From Paenibacillus faecis (lineage in GTDB: Bacteria; Bacillota; Bacilli; Paenibacillales; Paenibacillaceae), in contig NZ_VSDO01000001.1 of the NCBI RefSeq assembly GCF_008084145.1, forward strand, positions 944,840-1,008,839: a stretch of 64,000 nucleotides of DNA, given 5' to 3'. Numbering within the stretch: the stretch's first letter is position 1; each line of letters starts with the position of its first letter. Positions 34,391 through 41,992 of the stretch are shown piece by piece. Position numbers and translations under genes: made by a program. The notes under the pieces are model-generated. The model made no database searches. It saw nothing but the letters and a program-made list of their open reading frames with translations, and was not told the origin of the DNA.

Positions 34391-34768
34391 TCACTCCCTC
34401 TTTTCCTTTAGCCATTTCTCAAGCTCATCGAGATCGTTTTTCTTGAATTTCCTGCTATCGTTCAACGCAGCGATTAAACTGGAGAAGGAATTTCCGTGAA
34501 ATCGCTGGATAAAGTCATCGGTTTCAAATTTTAAATACTCATCCTTACTTATCAGCGAAAAATACGTCCGTTCTTTTCCCTTTTTCTCACTCCGCAAAAA
34601 GCCGCGCTCCACCAGTCTGTTCATCAAAGTTATAATTGTTTGTGCCTTCCATGCCTTTTCCTTTCCCAACTGCTCCATTACCGTCCCGGTTGTAATCGGC
34701 GGTTTATTGGCCCACACCACCTTCATGATTTCAAATTCGGCATCCGGAAGTTTCTTCATCAAGTTCAT
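34391..34768 (-). CDS. BlaI/MecI/CopY-family repressor
   Basis: A 125-residue winged-helix repressor beginning MNLMKKLPDAEFEIMKVVWA, with VMEQLGKEKAWKAQTIITLMNRL by key residues as recognition region and a C-terminal dimerisation helix carrying the protease-sensitive segment (SFSSLIAALN). It partners the M56 protease encoded 1 nt downstream. ATG after GGAGG. Two operator half-palindromes flank its promoter, giving autoregulation. No beta-lactamase gene is nearby, so target genes other than the operon itself are unknown. Confidence 0.9.
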   Translation of the reverse strand: MNLMKKLPDAEFEIMKVVWANKPPITTGTVMEQLGKEKAWKAQTIITLMNRLVERGFLRSEKKGKERTYFSLISKDEYLKFETDDFIQRFHGNSFSSLIAALNDSRKFKKNDLDELEKWLKEKRE

Positions 34769-34784
34769 CGCCGAACCTCCATTT

Positions 34785-34834
34785 TCTACATTTGTCTACT
34801 TTTAATATTCTACACTTGTCTGTTATAGTGTCAA
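34785..34834 (-). promoter_or_regulatory. Promoter and BlaI-type operators
   Basis: On the minus strand TTGACA (34829-34834) and TAGAAT (34807-34812) are separated by 16 bp. The motif AGACA(A)RTGTAGA occurs twice, at 34809-34822 between -35 and -10 and at 34785-34798 in the early transcribed region, 24 bp apart. It contains the ACA-N-TGTA core of BlaI/MecI operators. Confidence 0.75.
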
Positions 34835-34980
34835 GCGGTTTTCCCCTGGGGCTTAGCCCGCTCTATTCATAAAATGTGATGTGCGGTTTACGGGCGGTGA
34901 GCCCCTGCCGATTCTATTAGACATTAGCTTGAACTATTGATTTGAAAATTTTCACATCGGTGTAAAGGGTTCTTGGTTCG

Positions 34981-35172
34981 AATTAAAGGGAATTCTTCCC
35001 GTTAATTTGGAACGTATACGGTTGCAGAGGCGAATTAGCTGGAAAACCTCCCGCTAATTCGCCTGGAATGGTGTATATCGGCAATAGGGCCGCAAAATAG
35101 ATGGAGTTTTTCCAGCTAAATCCGACCGAAGAGCCAAGAGCGGTACAATAACAGGAACTTTTCCCGTTAATA
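34981..35172. repeat. Four-unit intergenic repeat C (GGAANNTTCCCGTTAA family)
   Basis: Four short inverted units at about 34981-35006, 35030-35062, 35093-35122 and 35147-35172, spaced about 50-60 nt. Each has the plan TTARC-GGAA-N-TTCC-GYTAA (for example TTAAAGGGAATTCTTCCCGT and AACAGGAACTTTTCCCGTTA). The spacers are unrelated. Together with the flanks this makes a 760-nt stretch (34835-35597) with no intact gene. Confidence 0.65.
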
Positions 35173-35255
35173 ATCCAGATTCCGACGATGGTACCTCATA
35201 ACTACAATTGTGGATGTTGGCGACGTGTATCCGAAACCCTATCATCTTCAAATTT

Positions 35256-35393
35256 TTAACGGGACCCGGTCGTATTGATTTGATTCGGAATATCCAGCTC
35301 CCGCAAATAATCGATCCCTTGCATCGTCATCCGGCAGGACCTCGGGGTGCCGCGAAAATGATTATCATGGATGTCCGCGTTCAACTGTCGCGA
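35256..35393 (-). pseudogene. Remnant of a radical SAM/SPASM-type enzyme gene
   Basis: The minus strand reads through 45 codons to a stop and gives IHDNHFRGTPRSCRM followed by TMQGIDYLRELDIPNQINTT. This matches the conserved central block of PqqE/AhbC-like radical SAM proteins (IHD-x-FRG-x-PGS, then a helix, LRELxIPxQINTTVTR). Frame is lost on both sides (a stop at 35394-35396, another at 35256-35258), and the CxxxCxxC motif is missing. I read it as a decayed fragment; family recognition is from memory. Confidence 0.5.
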
Positions 35394-35489
35394 TTAAACA
35401 CCCAGCGGGATAACCCGCCTGCTTCCCCCGTTCCATGGCAGAGAACGTTACTCCGGGTGTCGCGCTCGGAGTCATCGATACGTGCAAGC

Positions 35490-35568
35490 TTTTTTTATCA
35501 ATCACATATCCGAAAAATATACCCGCTTTATGACCGGAGTCACTCCGGCTTATCTTCCTTTCCGCTAG
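35490..35568 (+). pseudogene. Possible remnant of an AraC-type regulator C terminus
   Basis: In the frame from 35527 the plus strand reads FMTGVTPAYLPFR then stop, like the C-terminal signature FKKMTGVTPxxYR of AraC regulators. About 30 nt upstream, in another frame, FFYQSHIRK could be the preceding helix, implying a frameshift. The match is very short and could be chance. Confidence 0.25.
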
Positions 35569-35597
35569 AATGGGTCAAAAATACGGGAGGGAACCAA

Positions 35598-37319
35598 ATG
35601 CCAAACCATACTGCGAATCACCCTGTCCAGGCTTCAAAAACGGTCACCGGAGCCGAATTGCTTATCCGCTGCCTGCGCGAGGAAGGGGTCGACACCCTCT
35701 TCGGTTATCCCGGCGGAGCGGTGATCCCGATTTACGACGCCCTGTACGATTGTCCGGATATCCGTCACATTCTCACCCGGCACGAGCAAGCGGCCGTTCA
35801 TGCGGCGGACGGTTACGCGCGGATCACCGGACGGCCCGGCGTGGCGCTGGTCACCAGCGGCCCGGGAGCGACGAACGCCGTAACCGGCATCGCCAACGCG
35901 TTCATGGACTCCGTCCCGCTCGTCGTGCTGACCGGTCAGGTTTCGACCGATCTGATCGGACGGGACAGCTTCCAGGAAGTGAATATCTTCGGCATGACGA
36001 TGGACGTGACCAAGCATAACTATGTCGTCATGGAGGTGGAACAGCTTCCCCGAATTCTCAAAGAGGCGTTTCATATCGCGACTTCCGGCCGGCCCGGTCC
36101 CGTGCTCGTGGACCTGCCGAAGAACATCATGAACGCCAAAACGGAGCAAGCCCCTTTACGCCACGTTACTCTGCGCGGGTACGAGCCCGTGCCCCCCGTT
36201 TCGCGGGAAACGATCAGCCTGATCGCGGATCGCCTCGCCTCCGCCGAGCGTCCCGTCATCCTTGCCGGCGGCGGCGTGGTCTCCTCGGGAGCTTCCGAAG
36301 CGCTCCGCCAGCTGGCGGAACACGCCGACATCCCGGTCGTCAGCACGCTGATGGGCATCGGCGCCTTTCCGTCCGGCCATCCGCTCTATCTCGGCATGGT
36401 GGGGATGCACGGCACGTATGCGGCCAACCGGGCCGTCCACCAGGCGGACCTGCTGCTGGCCCTCGGCGTTCGCTTCAACGACCGGCTGTCGGGAAAGATC
36501 CAGGCGTTCTCGCCGAACTCCTGGAAGGTTCAGGTCGACATCGATGACGCCGAGCTGGGCAAAAATATCCCCGTTCACCTGGGAGTGCACGGAAACTTGT
36601 CCGAACTGCTGGAGGGCCTAACGGCCTTGGCCGCTTCCTCCCCCGGCGGCGTTCGGTCCTGGGCGGCGGAAGCGGCCGGCTGGCAGAGGAGCGTGCCCCA
36701 CTTCACCGCCAAACCGGGGACATTGAATCCCCAGGAGGTGATCTCGCTGCTCAATAAGCTGACGGACGGTGAAGCGATCGTGGCCACCGATGTCGGCCAG
36801 CATCAAATCTGGACGGCCCATCACTACAAGTTCAAGCGGGCCCGGTCGTTCCTGACCTCCGGAGGGCTCGGCACGATGGGCTTCGGGCTGCCTGCCGCGA
36901 TCGGCGCCGCCATCGGCGCGGAGGCCGCCGGACGCCATGAGCCCGTCCTCTGCGTCACCGGGGACGGAAGCTTCCAAATGAATCTGCAGGAGCTGATGAC
37001 CGCGGTGGACTACGGGCTGCCGATCAAAATCGCCATTCTGAACAACGGCTATCTCGGCATGGTGCGGCAGTGGCAGCAGTTGTTCCACCAGCGCCGCTAT
37101 TCTTCCGTCCAAATTACCTCCCCGGATTATGTAGCGTTCGCGGCGGCTTATGGCGTTACCGGCCTGCGCGCTTCCAGCTTGTCCGAAGCGGAGGCAATCA
37201 TTCGCCAGGGACTGGATTTGCCCGGTCCCGTCCTGATGGAATTCCGCGTCGTGGAAGAGCAGAACGTGTACCCGATCGTCCCCCCGGGGGAGAGCCACGA
37301 CCGCATGATTCTCGAATAA
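35598..37319 (+). CDS. ilvB: Acetolactate synthase large subunit
   Basis: Thiamine-diphosphate enzyme that condenses two pyruvates (or pyruvate and 2-oxobutyrate) in branched-chain amino-acid synthesis. The 573-residue protein has the N-terminal GYPGGAVIPIYDAL with catalytic Glu63 (RHEQAAVHAADGYAR), a central FAD-type domain, and the C-terminal ThDP motif GDGSFQMNLQELMTAVDYG to NNGYLGMVRQWQ, typical of anabolic IlvB rather than AlsS. ATG 35598 with GGGAGGG 6 nt upstream; a far longer in-frame extension crosses decayed sequence. The regulatory-subunit gene ilvN and other ilv genes are not adjacent. Confidence 0.92.
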   Translation: MPNHTANHPVQASKTVTGAELLIRCLREEGVDTLFGYPGGAVIPIYDALYDCPDIRHILTRHEQAAVHAADGYARITGRPGVALVTSGPGATNAVTGIANAFMDSVPLVVLTGQVSTDLIGRDSFQEVNIFGMTMDVTKHNYVVMEVEQLPRILKEAFHIATSGRPGPVLVDLPKNIMNAKTEQAPLRHVTLRGYEPVPPVSRETISLIADRLASAERPVILAGGGVVSSGASEALRQLAEHADIPVVSTLMGIGAFPSGHPLYLGMVGMHGTYAANRAVHQADLLLALGVRFNDRLSGKIQAFSPNSWKVQVDIDDAELGKNIPVHLGVHGNLSELLEGLTALAASSPGGVRSWAAEAAGWQRSVPHFTAKPGTLNPQEVISLLNKLTDGEAIVATDVGQHQIWTAHHYKFKRARSFLTSGGLGTMGFGLPAAIGAAIGAEAAGRHEPVLCVTGDGSFQMNLQELMTAVDYGLPIKIAILNNGYLGMVRQWQQLFHQRRYSSVQITSPDYVAFAAAYGVTGLRASSLSEAEAIIRQGLDLPGPVLMEFRVVEEQNVYPIVPPGESHDRMILE

Positions 37320-37350
37320 AGGGACAGGATCGTCTCCGCCTGAAACAAAA

Positions 37351-37397
37351 AAACTGTCGGATGAAGCCGTAACCCCGGCTTTTCCGACAGTTTTTTT
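37351..37397. terminator. Bidirectional terminator after ilvB
   Basis: Stem AAACTGTCGG / CCGACAGTTT with an inner AAGCCG hairpin, Ts on the right and As on the left, between ilvB and the convergent small membrane protein gene. Confidence 0.85.
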
Positions 37398-37405
37398 ATG
37401 TTCCT

Positions 37406-37699
37406 TTACATGCCATGGCCTTGCTTGCCTTCCTCCGTCCACTTGCTCTGCCATTCCCGCAGCTTCGCCCGGCGGACCGCGTCAAGCGCCCGCTGCTTCT
37501 CCTCATTTACGCCGAGGATAAAATGCAGATGCGCGCCGATGACGAGAAACGCGAAGGCGGCCCACACCGCGCCGAATACCGATACCCAGCCCGCGCCCGG
37601 CTCAAAGGAAATCATGGGCAGAGCGTAGACGAGCATCGCCAAAGCCAGGATCAAATACACGACATGCTTGATTTTACTCTTCTTCTTCACCGTCTTCAT
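37406..37699 (-). CDS. Two-helix membrane protein, unknown
   Basis: A 97-residue protein with a basic N terminus (MKTVKKKSKIKH), two membrane helices (about 13-31 and 39-60) and a charged C-terminal tail (NEEKQRALDAVRRAKLREWQ). No family recognised. ATG start; an AAGGAG lies about 13 nt upstream, rather far. Convergent with ilvB. Confidence 0.65.
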   Translation of the reverse strand: MKTVKKKSKIKHVVYLILALAMLVYALPMISFEPGAGWVSVFGAVWAAFAFLVIGAHLHFILGVNEEKQRALDAVRRAKLREWQSKWTEEGKQGHGM

Positions 37700-37774
37700 T
37701 TATGACCGCAGCTCCTTCGTCTTCAAATCTATATTTCTATTCTATGAAGACCAAGGAGAAATATGAGACAAGTT

Positions 37775-38119
37775 TTACATTTGCGGTCCGTATAAATGCT
37801 GAAGGCTGTCCGTAATGATTTTGTTGACGTCCTGGATAATGACGCTGAGCCGCCGCTCCGCATCAAACAGGCGCCGGATATTCAGGTTCATGCTGAGCAC
37901 CTCGAACAGCTTCTCCATCTTCTCCATCTCTTCGGGAGACGGCATTTCACCGGTCATCATTTGCTGCTGCAGCTCGTTCTGGCGGTTGCGGAAATCGTCC
38001 AGCATCCGCTTGCTCTCGGGATCGGCGTCCACCAGCTTCATGGCGGAGGTAATCTCCGCCACCTCCGGGCTCTCCTTTAATGCTTTGGCCAGTTCATTCG
38101 CCTTATCGTAAATATTCAC
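37775..38119 (-). CDS. yheA: YlbF/YmcA family protein, YheA-like
   Basis: A 114-residue all-helical protein (IYDKANELAKALKESPE, FRNRQNELQQQMMTGEMPSPEEM by key residues) of the YlbF/YmcA/YheA family. YlbF and YmcA of Bacillus work with RNase Y; the role of YheA itself is not established. GTG start (38119) 8 nt after GGAGG; a TTG 15 nt earlier lies in the ribosome site. It follows yheB by 34 nt, the conserved yheB-yheA pair. Confidence 0.82.
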   Translation of the reverse strand: MNIYDKANELAKALKESPEVAEITSAMKLVDADPESKRMLDDFRNRQNELQQQMMTGEMPSPEEMEKMEKLFEVLSMNLNIRRLFDAERRLSVIIQDVNKIITDSLQHLYGPQM

Positions 38120-38153
38120 AGTTTCATCCTCCAATAAAATAATGTTTTTTGCG

Positions 38154-39317
38154 TTACCCCATCCACAGCATCAAAAGCGACTGAAACAAGCCGATGATGC
38201 CCCCGAGCAGCACCCCGAGCCAGGTGATGGCCCGGAACTCCTTGCCCGACACGCTTAGGATGACCTCCTCCAGCCGTTCCACCGGAAACTTCTGCACCTG
38301 CTCCTGAACGAGCTTCGGCAGTTGGATCGCCCGCATCGCGGCGGGGATGCCTTTAACAACCCAGGATATCAGCCGCTCCGTCACGGACGGCAGCGCCGCC
38401 TCGGCCCGGGAAAGCCAAGGGGCCACCAGGGAAGCGACTTTTACCTGTTCGGCGGAAGCGAGCCACTTCTCGAAGGGCAGATTTTGGATCTGATCGGCCA
38501 GCCATCCTTCCGCATCCTGTCCGGCCAGCATTTCCAGCAGCTCCGCGGCGGTTTTCTCGCCAAGCTGCTCCATTCTTCCCCGAATGGCCAGAGCGACCCT
38601 GCGTCCGGCCTCTTCTCCCCGGAGCGCCTGGACCAGTGTCGGCGTCAGCTTGCGGACCAACTTATCCTCGTCCACGAAAATCGCCGCCATCGTGCCGAGA
38701 AAACCGCCCGCCCGATCGACCATGTTCGCCGCCATCTTGGACAGCATCCGCTGGCCCTCGGCCGAAAGAAGTTCCTCCTCCACCGCCCGAAGCACCGCGT
38801 CCGCCGCAGCCGCGCTCCATCGCTCCCGGTTGTCCTCCGTCCACCCCGGTACGATTTCGCTCAGCTTCCGTCCGTCGAGGCCGAGACGGTCCCAAAGATA
38901 CCGGCCTCCCCGCTCGGCCAGCGCGCCCCCCGCTTCAGCCAAGCGGCCCTTGAGCGCTTCCCACTGTTCGGGTTCCCAGACGCTCAGCGCCGCTTCCTTC
39001 AGCGTGTTCGGATTCGCCGCTAGACGGTGAAGCGCCGACAGCAGGTACTGCTCCGCCTGGTTTTTGAACGCCGGCCGGAGCATCAATTCCTGCAAGCCCT
39101 CGGTCGTCACAAGGTATTCCGCAACCACGTTGCCCAGCGACTCCGCTATATCTTCCCTTCGCTTGGGAATCAGACCCGGCGTGAACGGAACGTGATATTT
39201 TCCGATATAAACCGGGTTTCGGGGATGAAACAACATTTTAATCGCAAAATGATTCGTGACCCCGCCGACGAAGGCGGCGACAGCCACGCTGACGACCACA
39301 TAAAGCCAATCGTCCAC
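38154..39317 (-). CDS. yheB: DUF445 membrane protein YheB
   Basis: A 387-residue protein of the DUF445 family: N-terminal membrane helix (5-25) with GGVTNHFAIKMLFHPRNPVYIG, PFTPGLIPKRREDIAESLG, a long helical soluble region, and a C-terminal helix ending GVLLGGIIGLFQSLLMLWMG. YheB-type proteins accompany yheC/yheD in Bacillus. GTG start 9 nt after AAGGAGG. It is transcribed away from the ATP-grasp array, sharing a 140-nt intergenic region. Confidence 0.87.
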   Translation of the reverse strand: MDDWLYVVVSVAVAAFVGGVTNHFAIKMLFHPRNPVYIGKYHVPFTPGLIPKRREDIAESLGNVVAEYLVTTEGLQELMLRPAFKNQAEQYLLSALHRLAANPNTLKEAALSVWEPEQWEALKGRLAEAGGALAERGGRYLWDRLGLDGRKLSEIVPGWTEDNRERWSAAAADAVLRAVEEELLSAEGQRMLSKMAANMVDRAGGFLGTMAAIFVDEDKLVRKLTPTLVQALRGEEAGRRVALAIRGRMEQLGEKTAAELLEMLAGQDAEGWLADQIQNLPFEKWLASAEQVKVASLVAPWLSRAEAALPSVTERLISWVVKGIPAAMRAIQLPKLVQEQVQKFPVERLEEVILSVSGKEFRAITWLGVLLGGIIGLFQSLLMLWMG

Positions 39318-39457
39318 CTCAAAAAACCTCCTTCAACCGCTTGCCTGGGTTAATCACCAAGGATTCTATGTCCTCATATGATGCATTACATGCGCTTATG
39401 CAGATGACCATTTTACATCCTAGATATGAAGCCTAAGCTTGGAAGGAGATCCGCTTC

Positions 39458-40825
39458 ATGCCCTCCAAAAAACTGAAAATCCAGATCATGAGTCCGAATT
39501 TGCTGGAGAACGATTACCTTGTTCTTGGGGAACAACTGGTCAGACAATGGAAAATCCCTGTTCATCATCAGATGCAAATCGTCTTCGGTTCCTTCCGGCA
39601 GTCCGTTCGGGTCGTCCCGCTGGCCAAATATGACGGAATGCGCATCAGTCAGGAGCTGGCCGACAAAATGGGCCTGATGCCGCGCTCTTCATTGCGGCTG
39701 ACCTACCGGTCCCACTCCACGACTCTGCAGCTGGGACCGCTGGTCGGCGTGCTGATCAGCAAGGACTATCCGGATTCAGCGGAACGGCCGTTCGGACCGA
39801 TCACCCTGTTCTGCAAAGAGCTCGTTAACGCCTGTCAGCGTCAAGGGGTGTATGTTTATTTTTTCACACCGAATCATATCGGTTCCAATTCCAGCCGACT
39901 ATCGGCCTGGGTATACGGCGACGGATGGAAAAAGGCCCAGGTTCCTGCGGCGGATGTATTCTACAATCGCCTTACTTCACGAAAGCTTGAGAACAAACCT
40001 AGCGTACAGCATTTCTTGAAAGAAGTAAAATCCCGCTACGGCAGTCATTTTTTCAATGAGAAATTCTTAGACAAAACCGAAGTGTTCGACGCGCTGCAGC
40101 GTGACGCCTCGCTCTCCAGGTATTTGCCGGAATCCCATCTCTTTCGTAACTTTCTTACACTAAAAACGATGTGCGCCAAACATCCCGTCGTCTTTCTCAA
40201 GCCGATCAGGGGAAGTCTCGGCAAGGGCATCATCCGGATCTCCAAACTGGACGGCGGATCTTATCAAACGCTCACCGCCCAGGTCGGAGGAACGCGTCGG
40301 CAGGTGTATCCCAGCCTCGCCAAGCTGTTCTCTTCCCTTGCCGGCAAGATGAAAACGACACGCTACCAGATCCAGCAGGGACTGACTTTGATCGAGACGG
40401 ATCGCAGGCCGGTCGATTTTCGCGCCTTGGTGCAGAAAAACCAGACGGGAAAATGGAATGTCACCTCCATCGTGGCCCGCACCGCCGGAAGCCAGCACTT
40501 CGTTTCCAACCTGGCCCGGGGCGGTTCGTTAAGCACGGTCAAAGAAGCCGTCGCCCGGAGTGCGCTGCCTGCCGGAATAAAGAGCAAAGTCCCGGTCCGG
40601 CTGCGCAAAGCCGCTTTGGATATCGCGGAGGGCGTCGACCATCATATTCCCGCCCATTTCGGGGAACTCGGCATTGATCTCGCTCTCGATACCTCAGGGC
40701 GGATCTGGTTGATTGAAGTGAATTCGAAGCCATCCAAAAACGACAACACCCCGATCGGAGGCGGCAAGATCCGTCCCTCCGTCAAGCAGGTGGTAGAATA
40801 CGCCAGTTATTTGTCCGGCTTCTGA
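39458..40825 (+). CDS. yheD: YheD-type ATP-grasp spore coat-associated protein (long form 1)
   Basis: A 455-residue protein. Residues 1-95 form a beta-rich N-terminal domain ending LQLGPLVGVLIS; the rest is an ATP-grasp fold with a glycine loop VFLKPIRGSLGKGIIRI (about 246-262), the nucleotide-binding DFRALVQKNQTGKWNVTS, and metal ligands in ELGIDLALDTSGRIWLIEVNSKPS. ATP-grasp enzymes join a carboxylate to an amine or thiol via an acyl phosphate; the substrate is unknown. Bacillus YheD localises around the forespore. ATG after AAGGAGA. First gene of the array; stop and next start lie 13-16 nt apart. Confidence 0.88.
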   Translation: MPSKKLKIQIMSPNLLENDYLVLGEQLVRQWKIPVHHQMQIVFGSFRQSVRVVPLAKYDGMRISQELADKMGLMPRSSLRLTYRSHSTTLQLGPLVGVLISKDYPDSAERPFGPITLFCKELVNACQRQGVYVYFFTPNHIGSNSSRLSAWVYGDGWKKAQVPAADVFYNRLTSRKLENKPSVQHFLKEVKSRYGSHFFNEKFLDKTEVFDALQRDASLSRYLPESHLFRNFLTLKTMCAKHPVVFLKPIRGSLGKGIIRISKLDGGSYQTLTAQVGGTRRQVYPSLAKLFSSLAGKMKTTRYQIQQGLTLIETDRRPVDFRALVQKNQTGKWNVTSIVARTAGSQHFVSNLARGGSLSTVKEAVARSALPAGIKSKVPVRLRKAALDIAEGVDHHIPAHFGELGIDLALDTSGRIWLIEVNSKPSKNDNTPIGGGKIRPSVKQVVEYASYLSGF

Positions 40826-40840
40826 GGAGGAAGAAGAGTG

Positions 40841-41956
40841 ATGTTCAGCAAACGAACCAAAGGCGTTATCGGCATTTTGGTCGCCGAAGGCCGGGCCCCC
40901 GTTCCTTTCGCGGAACCGGGATACTGCCGTAAACTGTGTCAAATCGGCTCCAGCCGGGGGATGACCGTTTATGTGTTTTGCCCGTCGTTCCTCCGACCGG
41001 GAAGCGAGTCCGTCCCCGGCTACAGTTATGAGAACGGAGGATGGCACCACAAGCTTTTCCCGCCTCCGGACGTCATTTACGACCGGTGCTTCACCCACGA
41101 CCGGAGGCAGCAGCAGCGCAAAAGGCAGGCGCTGTCCCGATTATCGGAGCAGCATCCCTTCGTTTACCTGACGCGGGGGTTAACCGGGAAATGGCAGGTG
41201 TATCAAGCGCTCCGGAAATTCCCGGAGTTCGAACCTCATCTGCCGGAAACCGCCCGCTATGAAGGCCCGGAACATTTGGCCGTCTGGCTCCGCCAGCATG
41301 GCGGCGAAGCCTTTTTGAAGCCCGAGCACGGAACCCACGGCAAGCGAACGCTGCATGTAAAGAGATCCGAACTTCACGGCGGCCTCAAAATTACCGGAAG
41401 GGACCCGCGAAATGGAATACTCCACAAGCAATTTTCCGACAGTGAAGAAGGTCTCGACTGGATTCACCGCTTCACTTCGGGCCGGTCCTTTCTGATCCAG
41501 CCCTTTTTGGAACTAAGCACCGCCAAAAAGGAGCCTTTCGATATTCGGGTACTGGTGCAGAAAAACGATACCGGAGCCTGGGAAATTACCGGTACGGCTG
41601 CGCGGGTCGGCGCAAGGAACGCGCTCACCTCGAACCTGCACGGCGGAGGCACCGCTCACCGGGCGTTACCGGTCCTGATCCGGGAGCTGGGGATGCCGGG
41701 AGCCAAGGCCGCCCTCGCCTCGATCCGGGATCTGGCGCTGCGGATTCCTCCGGCGCTTGAGTCGCATTTCGGCCGCCTGGCGGAACTCGGGATCGATTTC
41801 GGCATCGACCGAAAGGTTGGCCGCATATGGGTCCTGGAGGTGAACTCCAAGCCCGGCCGCTCCTCCTTCTTCCGAATCGGGGACCGCAGGAGCGCCAGAA
41901 AGTCGGTGGAGAATCCGATTCTGTACGCCCGTTATTTGCTGCTGAGCAAACCTTGA
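40841..41956 (+). CDS. yheC: YheC-type ATP-grasp protein (short form 1, altered glycine loop)
   Basis: A 371-residue short-form ATP-grasp protein beginning directly at GVIGILVAEGRAP, with no N-terminal barrel. It keeps PFDIRVLVQKNDTGAWEITG, NALTSNLHGGG and the metal site ELGIDFGIDRKVGRIWVLEVNSKPG. Its glycine loop reads FLKPEHGTHGKRTLHV, whereas its paralogues have GxxGxGI, so ATP binding may be weakened. The ATG (40841) is 10 nt after GGAGG; a GTG at 40838 is equally possible. It is 15 nt after the first array gene. Confidence 0.85.
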   Translation: MFSKRTKGVIGILVAEGRAPVPFAEPGYCRKLCQIGSSRGMTVYVFCPSFLRPGSESVPGYSYENGGWHHKLFPPPDVIYDRCFTHDRRQQQRKRQALSRLSEQHPFVYLTRGLTGKWQVYQALRKFPEFEPHLPETARYEGPEHLAVWLRQHGGEAFLKPEHGTHGKRTLHVKRSELHGGLKITGRDPRNGILHKQFSDSEEGLDWIHRFTSGRSFLIQPFLELSTAKKEPFDIRVLVQKNDTGAWEITGTAARVGARNALTSNLHGGGTAHRALPVLIRELGMPGAKAALASIRDLALRIPPALESHFGRLAELGIDFGIDRKVGRIWVLEVNSKPGRSSFFRIGDRRSARKSVENPILYARYLLLSKP

Positions 41957-41992
41957 ATGAGGCACGGAAGACTTTGTTAGGAGGAAAAATTC

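Noticed and set aside
35208..35597. A 130-codon N-terminal extension of ilvB
   Set aside because: The extension crosses repeats and gene remnants and does not resemble IlvB. A good ribosome site lies before the ATG at 35598.
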